Shown piece after piece: positions 1 through 10,039 of a stretch of DNA of 64,000 nt. How positions within the stretch are numbered: position 1 is the stretch's first letter; every line of letters begins with the position of its first letter. This DNA comes from Adiantum capillus-veneris (lineage: Eukaryota > Streptophyta > Polypodiopsida > Polypodiales > Pteridaceae). The notes below the pieces were generated by a model. That model did no database searches. It was not told where the DNA came from and worked only from the letters and a program-made list of their open reading frames with translations. Both the position numbers and the translations under genes were made by a program. The stretch covers positions 81,292,278 through 81,356,277 of the forward strand of contig CM043967.1 of the NCBI GenBank assembly GCA_014529385.2, read 5' to 3'.

Positions 1-172
1 TTATGCTGAAGTTTGGCATATAGGTATATTCAGTGCACATGATATGCATGAGCTTCCCCTTCACAAAAGTGGTGCCCTGAAACTCTTCTTTCACATGATG
101 CTGCATTGACATTTTAGTTTTGGCCATAACGGATTTGCAGGATCTTTTTCCTGCTTTAAGTTGGTCGGTTGC

Positions 173-2247
173 TCATCGTTGCTTCTTGTCATTCCATGAA
201 TGGGAGTGGGCATCTGCCATGAAGAAAAATCCAAGATAACAAAGTGGATAATAAAATTGCAAAAAAGATCCGTATTTGACATAACAACACATAATGTTAT
301 ACCTGCAAGATTGTGATCATGAATATCTTCCTCTCCTATTGCTGCATCAAAGCTTTCATTTGCTTTGTCGAATTTTGGCACTCCAGAATATCTAGCACTA
401 CCATTTTGTTGTGGTTCAAGCTGGGTGCTTTGCATATTCACATTTCTTGATTGTTGACGGTTTTCATGAAAAGGTGTCAGTGTTTCTTCTGCTGCATCTG
501 CTAAACATTTTGTTTTGGTGAGCAAGGAAACATAAGTAGGAAAGTGTGCACATAGTTTGTCAATCAAGCATCTGTGGATGATCAATTTAATGCAGTGATT
601 AGTGTTTCCTTGGGCAAATGCAGGAAACATGTCATGTTTAAGCACATTACCATGAGAAAGCTTGTCCTGATCCCCACTCTGTTGTAAGTCTGTGACCTCT
701 TCCGCATCAATCTTCAACACCAAAATCACTTTCTTAACTTGAACATCTGGTTCTTCCAAGGCCATTGCATCATCATTGAAGCCATGGGGATCACTAACTT
801 TTCTATCACCTATCCCACCGTCAATAGTACCTGGGGAAAGCTTAAAATTTCTCTACCATTGGAAGAAGGATATATTACTTTCATGGTGTCAAAGTCTGAA
901 CTTACAACTTACAAGAGAGGCTAAAACACTGACACAAAACATGAAATAAAAGCACACAAGAAAACGGATAAAGAAGAATAAATAAATCACTAAATATCTT
1001 GGCAGGGCCACTTCCCTTGTTGAGACCCTGAATTTATGAACTCAGTACTACTTTTCTCTGTAGGTGCAAAGCTGCAACATACATATAATTACCGACTCTT
1101 AATATAAGTTAGAAATCACTATGTACATTGATACATAGACATGAAATGTCTGGTGTATGTGTATCCGGACGTCCGTGCAAACATACTTACATATATACCT
1201 GTATAGAATCTAGATGTATATATTGGATGTGTCATGCACCCATTACCTGACACACATGCCAAGCTACAACATACATTTATTTCCCGGCTCTTAAATCAAT
1301 GTTAGAAATCACTACATACAATGATGCATATATGCATAGACATTGAGAAATGTCTGGCATATGTGTATGTGGATGTCCGTGTAAACATCCTTCCATGTAT
1401 ACCTGTACAGATGTATATATTGGATGTGTAATGCACCCATTATCTGACACACATGTTTGTGTTGGGGGGGCATATGTACTGCTGGTGGATGCTATCGGTG
1501 TCCAGACTCTTAATTTGCGACTTGAGTGAATACCTTGCATGGAGACCGACCAAGCCACAATTCTGGAGCTGGGATTCACTAAAATGTTGTGTGGAGAGGT
1601 CTTCTAGAATGTCAACACAAGCTTCTTCCGAAGTATCAGATTCAACATCAGAAACTTTTGTTGCATCTTCACTGCTTCTCTCACCATTGTCATCCACAAA
1701 ATCTCTGACCTCGTTTTGTAATTTTGGATTAATATTAATATGTTGTGAAGAATTTCTCTGGTATCTGCCCTGCAAAGTGGAGAATAGTTCATATATTTGT
1801 CAAACTTATTCGATTGTGCGGACCCAAAGAGACATGGCGAAAGACTCACAGAGAAACAAAGGAAAACATATTCATTTATGAAAACCTTTAAGCTAGCAAA
1901 CATACCTTTGTTTTTGTATCTTTATCTGCAGGGTGAATAACAAACTCCATCCTTGCAAATCTGCATAGGCATATATGTTCGGTCATGCTCAAGCACATAG
2001 TAACAGCAATGCCTCGTATGCAAGCAAGGTAATCTCTCTACCTGTCTGAATACTCTTGTTTAGCTGAGGAGCTAGACCTGTTTGAGGAGCTCCCTTGCCG
2101 GCACTGCGCCTTCTCACCATCCATGGGTACAGAATTAGATCTCTTGACTACACTGGCAGCTCCTAGTTGCCGTGCACGCAATGTTGAACCTCTTGAGCTT
2201 GTTGGTCTCTCAGGTATCGTTGTTCGAAGATCGGAAGGGACTTCCGA
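173..2247 (-). CDS. Candidate multi-exon host gene, function unknown
   Basis: I read eight exons on the minus strand: 2247-2042 (start unresolved), 1960-1906, 1769-1534, 1071-1052, 895-831, 711-651, 497-303 and 213-173, ending in a TGA at 175-173. Every junction is GT-AG and the phases agree from exon to exon, which is the main support for a real gene. The product is hydrophilic and Ser/Glu/Asp-rich (an acidic stretch DDNGERSSEDATK in exon 3, an SSSNRSSSS run in exon 1), with no domain I recognise. Exon 4 is only 20 nt and is the least certain; exon 6 uses a weak acceptor. Upstream of 2247 a second frame (WDNFDDGSLIGS) looks coding but is out of register, so either a further exon is missed or the 5' end is damaged. 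A CT tract lies just upstream. It differs from its neighbours in having no transposon similarity. Confidence 0.5.
1071..1454. repeat. 192-bp tandem duplication inside an intron
   Basis: Two diverged copies (1071-1262 and 1263-1454) share blocks such as GTTAGAAATCACTA, TGTATATATTGGATGTGT and the closing CTGACACACATG. They fall in the 462-nt intron between exons 3 and 4 of the candidate gene. The first copy begins at the acceptor of the 20-nt exon. Confidence 0.85.
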
Positions 2248-2375
2248 TTAGTGACCCATCATCGAAGTTATCCCATCCCAATGGTTTTAGATAAGCTCAT
2301 CTCTCTTGCGGTTTTGAAGATGATGATGGCGCATAGGTGATTGTAATATTATAAAGATAATTAGATAAGATCATC

Positions 2376-2379
<4 letters not shown>

Positions 2380-2426
<47 letters not shown>
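2380..2426. repeat. (CT)n microsatellite upstream of candidate gene
   Basis: About 23 uninterrupted CT units. It lies roughly 130 bp upstream of the first readable exon of the minus-strand gene, so on that strand it would be a GA tract in the 5' UTR or core promoter. A shorter CT run follows at 2572-2592. Confidence 0.9.
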
Positions 2427-2429
<3 letters not shown>

Positions 2430-3719
2430 ACAGTGGCAGTGCCCCTCGTGATGAGAGCTGATGGAGCGTACCTTGTATTAAATGCAGGTCGACCACGCAA
2501 GACTAGGCAGCTGCAGCCTGCAAGTCCTCCACAACTCAGGCTCTACAATCGCTGCGCTACATACGTGTTGCTCTCTCTCTCTCTCTCTCTCTCAATGACA
2601 CACACATGTCTACCGAACGCAGTACTGCAAAATTGACGTCGCGAGTTCACCTGCAGCGAAGGACTTTACAAAAAAATACTCGTCCACGTGGACGGTATCC
2701 GTTAAAGGACGCCTAACCTGACCCAATACTAGGGCCTTTCTTTAGCAGGCCAAAAAGGAAAAGGAAGGGGGGTGGGGTTATTGGTCACTAGGTGCGGCAC
2801 GTGGGGGACATAAGTCGATCAGGGACGGAGCGCATATGGGTGAGGTAGGTAGTTTCTAGCTGTCGAGCAAAGGTAGAGGACGGTGTCGAGCAAAGGTAGA
2901 GGACGGTGCTGAGGCCTTGAGGAGCAACATTTCATTTTTATTTTTAATGTCTAGGCTCGTGCTGGTAACAATCAGATTGTGGCGTCAAACTGGCTCAGCG
3001 CAGTGAACCTTTCTGTGGTGCCGGGTTTTGAGCTCGACCATGAGGGTCTGCATAACGAATTTCATTTGAAATGATTAGTTTTAGATGCTCATACGAGATT
3101 CCATAAATGTAGTAGAGTAGAGCAAGTAGAGAAGGGAGAGTCTTGCAAAAGAGCTATTATTGTCTTTGGAATTGGAAATTTCAGAGAATTTATTATGTAA
3201 TTATTGAAATTTGTGTCAAAAATGTGTATTATTATTTAATGTATTGTAAATGTAAGATACTTATATGGTTCATTCTATGAGGGGATTTGTAACATAAACA
3301 CACGCACGTCTGTTTCCCTACTAGTCCTTGTTGGACTCGTACCATAAAAGCGTGTACATAAAATAGTACTTTAAATAGTAATATATACTCCAATTTATCC
3401 TAACATTAATCAAAGGATTTTTGTTAGGATATGGATTTGTGTGCGGGTATCTTGCAATCAGTGCATTCCAAAAGGTGCAATTTCAGATATTAAGCTCCTC
3501 AAGTTAGTTTGGAAGTGTACCACATTTGACATACATATCGAGCAACACCAAGCACGACAGCTTGTTGCGCTCAAACAAGTACACGATGGTGGACATATAT
3601 ATATCGACTAACTTGTTGGCTCAGTATGTGTCATTTTCAAGTAACCCACTATCACAAATATCAGCATGTATCCTGCTGCTTTGGTACAAATCCTTGTTCT
3701 TAGCACATTCTTTAAGTGA
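2427..3719. other. Non-coding spacer
   Basis: No convincing coding frame. It holds the short CT run at 2572-2592 and a perfect 23-bp tandem duplication at 2861-2906 (unit starts TGTCGAGCAAAGG). From about 3000 the DNA becomes AT-rich. Confidence 0.6.
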
Positions 3720-5345
3720 GTCTTGAAGCACCTGTCAAGCATTTTTGTGAAGGCTGTATATTGGGTAAGATGCAGCGTCAAAGTTTCCAAAGGATGGTTT
3801 AGTTAGGGCCACATGCAAGTTGCAGCTTGTTCACAGTGATGTTTGTGGACCCACTCGAACTCCGTCCTTGGGAAATTACCTTTACTCTGTGACTTTCATT
3901 AATGATTACTCCAGGAATGCATGGGTGTATTTGCTTAAAGAAAAGTCCAAAGTGTTTATGTGCTTCAAACAATTTTTGGCTATGGCTCAAAAATTCTTGA
4001 AATGTACCATGGGAACGCTCCATTCAGACCGAGGGGGAGAGTATATGTCTCATGAATTTAATGCATTTCTGGCTAATTGTGGGATAAAACACCAATGTAC
4101 AATGCCTTATACGCCTCAGCAAAATGGTATTGTGGAGAGGAAAAACAGGTCACTTACAAAAATGGTATAATGTATGGTCAAAAGCTAAGCCTTGTCGCAT
4201 TCGTTTTGTCTTGAGGCCATTATGTGTGTCACTTATGTACTTAACAGGTGTCCTACAAAAGCTTTGCAATCTATGACTCCTTATGAAGCATGGCATGATA
4301 GAAAGCCTTCTATTGAGCACATGCACGTTTTTGGTTGTTTGGATTATGCTTTGGTGCCGCAAACACAATGCAAAAAAATTGGATGATAAGATTGTCAAAT
4401 GAATTTTTGCTGGTTATAGTGGTGAAAGAAAAGGTTACATGTTGTATCATCTGCAAACAAATCATATCTTGGTTTCACGGGATGTTGTGTTTGTGTAAGT
4501 TGGGACTGTTTCATCATTACTTGGGTATACAATCTAAGCAATGTGATTGTGGTGTTGTCTTGCGTCATACAATCTACATAGAGACATTGCTATGTAAGTT
4601 TGGACTTGAGGATTGTAAACCTATTTCCACTCCCATGTAAACATGTTTGAAATTGAGTCTTCATGATGTTGGTGATCCTATCAATGTCACTCTTTACCGA
4701 ATTGCGGTTGGCTACCTTATTTATGTATGCAACAGGAGGCCGGATATTCATTTTGTAGTCTCATAGGTAAGCAAATTTATGCATAGACCAGGGTCTAAGC
4801 AGTTAGGAGGATTTTTTGCTACTTGAGTGGCACTTTACATCTTGACTTGTTTTATCCCAAGGGGGGATCATTGTCGCCAGATTTACATGCTTTTTTGGAC
4901 TCGGGCTGGTTGTTTTGACACGCGAGTGTCCACTAGTGGTTTTTGTTTCATGCTTGGCAGTTCATGCACATCATGGTTGAGCAAGAAGTAACCTACTATG
5001 GCCACTTCTACTTATGAGACTCAGTATAGGGCAGTCTTCACAGTCACGATTGAGTGTGTATGGCTCCGATGCTATGGCTGATTTGGGTGTTGATCAAGAA
5101 ACTGCCAACACTATCTACACTGATAGCCAGAGTACCAGTTGCGAGGAACCCAATTTTTCGTGCTCGCACAAAGCACATTGAGGTGAATTATCACTATGTC
5201 ACGGAGAGGCTCTAAGTAGGAAAGATCAGCTTGGCTTATGTGCTAACACACGACAACCTTGAAAAACTTTTCACAAAGACATTGTCTTGTGAGAAGTTTG
5301 AATCTTCCCGCAAAGCTTTGGGCTTACCTTCCTTTGTGGACTGAT
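3720..5345 (+). pseudogene. Ty1/copia pol relic with internal RT deletion
   Basis: Order seen: a GAG-pre-integrase zinc motif remnant (CEGCILGK, about 3745), an integrase core with VHSDVCGP, LHSDRGGEY and PQQNGIVERKN (3820-4170; D, D and E all present), the integrase C-terminal region (4192-4400), then RT thumb text HYLGIQSKQ at about 4520, the CNRRPDIHF motif (about 4730) and RNase H text ARNPIFRARTKHIEV (about 5145), ending with KALGLPSFVD at 5345. The RT palm with its YVDD box is absent, so sequence between the integrase tail and RT thumb has been deleted. Frameshifts and stops are frequent. It is related to the relic at 60.2-61.3 kb. Confidence 0.85.
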
Positions 5346-5411
5346 CATGTCCTTAGGGCATGACACATCCCTATACTCTATGTGCCAACTCTCGTTCACT
5401 GCATCACTCTC

Positions 5412-5640
5412 GAGGGGGATTTGTTACCATATACATGTGGTAGTTATTTGTTACCATATACATGTGAACACACTTAGTACCGTCGGGGCATTAAGAGATT
5501 TTTTTCCCCATGCATTGTATATACGCCCATCAATCTAGGGCTATCTTATCTATCCATTGAACACTAAATGATACACTTTATGTTGTGTTCCTTGAGCTTC
5601 CTTTGTCTTCTCCAAGCAGTGTGTGTTTTCCTGCAACTTT
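5412..5640 (+). repeat. Probable polypurine tract and 3' LTR of the copia relic
   Basis: GAGGGGGAT at 5412-5420 is a polypurine tract just past the pol remnant, followed by TGTTACC at 5422, a usual copia LTR start. A 27-bp motif (TTTGTTACCATATACATG) is repeated in tandem at 5420-5468. The right end is not certain; I place it near 5640 because the text there resembles an LTR end. Confidence 0.45.
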
Positions 5641-5699
5641 AATTCCAATATAAGTCTCACAAACTATTACCTTCGATACAAATTGTGCACTTGTCAATA

Positions 5700-5815
5700 C
5701 ATTGTAAAGGATGGATATACAAAAAACATGCACGTATGCAGGGATTGCCACATTGCTACCTCACAAAAAAGAAAAGAACTAGTGGTTAAAGATGCAAATT
5801 GCCTTCATAACCAAA
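5700..5815 (+). pseudogene. PPR protein DYW-domain fragment
   Basis: The frame reads KNMHVCRDCHIATS followed by KELVVKDANCLHN. This matches the zinc-binding core of plant DYW domains, where the usual text is KNLRVCGDCHTA...REI.VRDANRFH. DYW domains form the C-terminus of organellar RNA-editing PPR proteins. The final CSCGDYW motif and all PPR repeats are missing, so it is a stray fragment. Confidence 0.55.
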
Positions 5816-5853
5816 AGTTAATGGACTTAACAAATGCAGAGCAAGACGGGTAA

Positions 5854-6866
5854 CCTATGCTTGCACTTTGAAGAAGTTCAAACTAGTGTGTCACCAACCC
5901 AAGTCACAATGCAATCAATAGTAAGGCTCCTTCAAAAAAGATGTCATGTTGGCCATGTGTTGATTTGAAAGACAAATATCTTCTTGTAATGTATTGATTA
6001 TATGCTATATTAATGGTAGCAGGCTAGGACGTGCATGTTAGTAACCTCATTGACAAAGGTTAAGTCAAAAATGAAAATTGACAAATGAATATCGAAATAG
6101 AAAGGTATGTATAGTCACTAAATTTTTTATTCAATATTGATAATGTAGTGAAATGACCACACTGTAGTTTGCACACTATTGTAGGAATGGAATGCTCGCA
6201 TGTAGTTTAACAGTGGCCTCATAAGAACACCATATTTGACATACATTTCAGCCATAAGCTCCTCAAGCACTCTTGTGCTTTCTAAATCACATTAGTGCAA
6301 GCTCAGGTGATTACATTTGGATAAAAGCGGATTAATTGCATGTGTTCAAACCCTTCGTTGGCATGCCCATGCTGTACATATCCTGTAGTCATGGCATTCC
6401 AAGAAAATGGTAATCTTTATACATGTTTCTCATCATGGAACCGGAGCAACACAACACCTCAAGGGTTGTTACATTTGCACTGGTGCCTGCTTTATTGAAC
6501 TTAGCCAGGGTCTCTTATTGATCTATGTGTTCCTGGGACTAGTGCCGATAGTGCTCCCTGAAGCCTTGTTGTAGACCTCAGTAGCCTTGGAAGTTGGGGT
6601 TTACTAGGATGCAAGTGGCCCAATAAAGGAATTTCCAAGCGTACCATGCTTTAAAAACATTTTGATGTTGTGTCTTAACCTTAGTAGTTTTTTGAATCAA
6701 GCTGCTATGTAAGGGTGTAGTAAGATCAATCTTTGCTTTGTCATCTTTCACGTGTTTGAGCAGCATTGTGAACAACTTTCAGCTACACATGTAGGGATGT
6801 TCTTCAAACTAACAACTTCAATAATAAATTTCTATACTTGGGAGTACTATAGTTTTTTAATGGGAC
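5854..6866. other. AT-rich spacer, no gene seen
   Basis: Short ORFs only, none with recognisable content and no LTR or inverted-repeat boundaries that I can define. Confidence 0.5.
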
Positions 6867-7190
6867 TCATTGCGCCCCCTTTTTCCTCTTCCTTAATGCT
6901 TCAGCATCTTCCTTCAGATGCCTGTTGACCTCCTCAAATGTGCATGGATTGGCATTAGGGTTATAAGGAATCCTAAGAAAATGCCCCAAAGTTACTACTA
7001 TAGCTTGCACTTCCCTCCCATCGATCTTAGCAATGCCACTTTTTACATCAACGGTGTGGATAACTTGCTTGATGATCTCTGTATCACACCCTACTCTGGT
7101 AGCTTCCAATACAACCACTAAATCCCAAAGGTTGAGCAAATTTTTCTCATTATTGTGAAACACATACCAACCAGTCTTTGTGTAAGACAC
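6867..7190 (-). CDS. Unrecognised 107-aa ORF
   Basis: The frame encodes a basic-ended protein with text such as LNLWDLVVVLEATRVG and GREVQAIVVTLGHFL. The frame stays open upstream to about 7240 with a Glu/Gln-rich stretch. It lies downstream of the integrase relic on the same strand and could be a gag-like or captured segment, but I do not recognise it. The matching plus-strand ORF is a shadow. Confidence 0.3.
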   Translation of the reverse strand: MSYTKTGWYVFHNNEKNLLNLWDLVVVLEATRVGCDTEIIKQVIHTVDVKSGIAKIDGREVQAIVVTLGHFLRIPYNPNANPCTFEEVNRHLKEDAEALRKRKKGAQ

Positions 7191-7730
7191 GATACTTTCT
7201 TGTTTCGTGTTTTGTGCATGTTCCTGTGTAGTCTGCTCCTCATCTTCCTACTCAGTTATCTTCTTTGTTTAGGCCATCCTTGTTTCTTCTGAGTTCTGCT
7301 ACGAGATAGATATAGACGATGCAATGGTGGTCAAAGAAAAACCCAAGAGCTTCAAACTATCAGGCTTAGAGCATGAACGTGTGAGAGTAGAAGGTGAAGA
7401 AGGTGCCAAGCTGCTAGTTTGCTATGTAGATGGTGATTACGGAGAAGGTTGGGGTGCAGAGTTGAGCTATGTAAGAGCGTGAGCGAGAAGTGAAGGTTCA
7501 AGCACCTTTCACAAGATAATCTTTATATGCACCATGAATGCACCATAACCTTGCTCCCCTAGTTTTAGGGTCGTTGTGAGCCACGTGTCCTTCATGCATT
7601 CATCGAGCTGCCTATGCATTACTTGGATACTGTTGGCTTTCCTAATAATGGCCTTTCACCTTTATGATTGTCAACTGGTACTGATCTCGAGACATCTTGT
7701 TTCCAAATAATACTGGGGTCTGCTCCTAAC
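7191..7730. other. Spacer with Ser/Pro-rich frame remnants
   Basis: On the minus strand around 7300-7440 there is an open Ser/Thr/Pro-rich frame (APSSPSTLTRSCSKP) that may belong with the ORF at 6867-7190. Nothing else is recognised. Confidence 0.3.
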
Positions 7731-8990
7731 TCAAATGGCTTCTAAAACTCTGGCATGATGTGAAATAGATTCAAAGGTTCTTTTTTTTATTTTGATCGGA
7801 ATGCGAGTTTTGGGATCACTAGTGTTTCCTCTGATATGGCATAGTATAGCTCGATCTTGGCCCCATTGTATACTCCAGGCAATAGTAACCCATATAAATC
7901 TCTTAATGTGACTATGCCATTGGAGAATACCCAATCCACTTCATATAATCCCGACCAAGCTATTTTCAAATTTAGCTTCTTTGGTCCTAGCTTAGACTAA
8001 TATAGCAATACCAAATCTCCCTTCTTGAACTCTCTCATGTTTATCTTGCTGTCATGCCAGTATTCTCATCGTTGTTGAACAACCTCCTATTCGAGCATAG
8101 CTCTCTGCCTGATTTCATCCAATGGTAATAGCTCTTTCAACCTTTGTTTCAGATTCTTCTTAAAATCTATACCATGTTCCACTGCGAATCTAAGAATTGG
8201 AATAGCAAAATCCATAGGAACTACTGCCTCTGTACCATATACCATTTTGGAAGGTGTCATTCCAGTAGCAACCTTGTAGGTAGTCCTATATGCCCATAAT
8301 GTAGTTTGCACCTTTGCATCCCATTGGTGTGGTTCCTTCTGAATTACCTTGGTTAGAATAGTCTTTATGGTTTGTTGCTGCTTTCTACTTGGCCATTGCA
8401 CCTTGGATAATAAGAAGTCAATTTTTTGTGATGAATTGAAAATAGCTCTAGCACTATTCCATGCCCTACTCTGAAAAAATATCTATAGGATAGCCATATC
8501 TGCAAATAATATTCTCGTATAAGAATACAATAGTTGACTTGGTAGTATTGTCTGGTAGTGCCTTTGCCTCGACCCACTTGTTGACATAGCATGTAGCCAT
8601 AATTATATATTTGGTTTTTTGGGAGTCACCTTCTTGAATGGATCCATAACAAGTCCCCATTTCATAAATACTCCTAGTAGCTATACTGGAGTCAAAGGTG
8701 TTATATCTACTAACGTTGGTATGTCCATACGCTGACAAATGTCACATGTTTTGCGGAATGCTCAAACATCTGCCACCAAAGGCCTACCTACAAGATTTTC
8801 TTATAAGTGATGTCAATGGAAAATTGTCCACCGACATCCCCATTATGAGCCTCTGTGATGACCTACATTCTTCCCTTTATTGGCACACACCTTTGAAGTA
8901 CACCATCAACTCTCAGTTGAAAAAGGATCTCTCCAATAATGGTGAACTTCAAACTTCTTATAATCAGTGCCTTCTTCTTTGATTGAGACC
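7731..8990 (-). pseudogene. Ty3/gypsy integrase relic
   Basis: Reading right to left: the end of a zinc-binding domain (CDICQRMDIPT near 8740), a catalytic core (YIIMATCYVNKWVEAKALP, then RYGYPIDIFSE at about 8470), the post-core segment WAYRTTYKVATGMTPSKMVYG (8290-8220) and a GPY/F-type C-terminal module (KIAWSGLYEVDWV, then GIVTLRDLYG, 7970-7870). The order is that of a gypsy integrase. Several stops and frame changes show it is dead. RT and gag are not seen next to it. Confidence 0.8.
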
Positions 8991-9344
8991 ACTATTCTGG
9001 AACTCCTTCCTTCAAGGGGATACACCTCTCGCCATTCTGGATCTAGGTCTTCTTCTACTGAGGTCTAAAAAAGTTCAGCATTTACTGGCTTATCTCTTAA
9101 TGATCTTTTTGAATACCCTTCAGTGCTTCTTGAGAGGAAATCTGTCCCACAATGTGTTTTTGAGAGATTTCATTGGTGAATAATACATAGTTCTGATACA
9201 ACAGGATAATAGTATGATATGGGGCACACCTCGATGTGAGGAGCTCGAACCACTTGAACACCCCCAAGAAATTGTGTCTCTTGCATGCAGCGTCTCACTC
9301 GCACTCACACTCGCAATCTGGAAACAGAATATTAATCCCAAGTC

Positions 9345-10002
9345 TGTGACAATCACCCTGAAAATCACCCGCAGTTCAACACTTTTATATTGATGGTCCT
9401 CGACATGCGGCCCAATCCGACTTGCCGTCCAAGTCAACCTGCAAAAATAGAAGAAATAAGAGAACGTGATCGCAAAATGATCCGTTGCGTTAACTTTTTT
9501 CTAAAAGTGTTGAGTTTTGTAGTTGTTTTCAATAGTCATATCTTCCAAACAGAGTCGAAACTGTCCGGGTCTGCTTATGGCATTTCTTCTTCTTGTCATG
9601 CTCTTTGATGACCGGGGACACAAAAAAAAACATATCTTGCTCAAATTTTCTAAACATCTTTGTGCAAAACAACAAATTTTACAAAAACAGTGCGAAACTA
9701 AAATTTCCTACTTTTTTGTTAATCTACGGACCTAGAGTATCAAAACAACAAAACTTGTAAAAACTCAGAGAATGAAAGTTGTTCCCTATATTATAGGCTT
9801 CAATCACAACATGCAAAACTTTTTCAAAATCACACATTAACACCTTCAAAAATGGCCCAAAAAGTGACATTCGGGTCAAAAAAATTTACTAAACAAAAAC
9901 GATGAAAATAGACTTCTACATAATGGACAAACTTCAAAACAACCAAAAATTTGTAAAAACCAAATTTAGTGCTAAAAAACTTTGAAATAGAGTCTTGTCA
10001 CA
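9345..10002 (-). repeat. 3' LTR of the chromovirus relic
   Basis: Begins TGTGACA and ends TGTCACA, a perfect 7-bp terminal inverted repeat with TG...CA ends, 658 bp. It directly abuts a polypurine tract. No second copy lies in the window, so the ends rest on the terminal repeat and the tract. Confidence 0.7.
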
Positions 10003-10017
10003 CTCTCCCCTTTTCAA
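10003..10017 (-). other. Polypurine tract of the chromovirus relic
   Basis: On the minus strand this reads AAAAGGGGAGAG immediately before the LTR, the expected primer site for plus-strand DNA synthesis. Confidence 0.65.
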
Positions 10018-10039
10018 AATCAACTATGTCCTCACAGGT

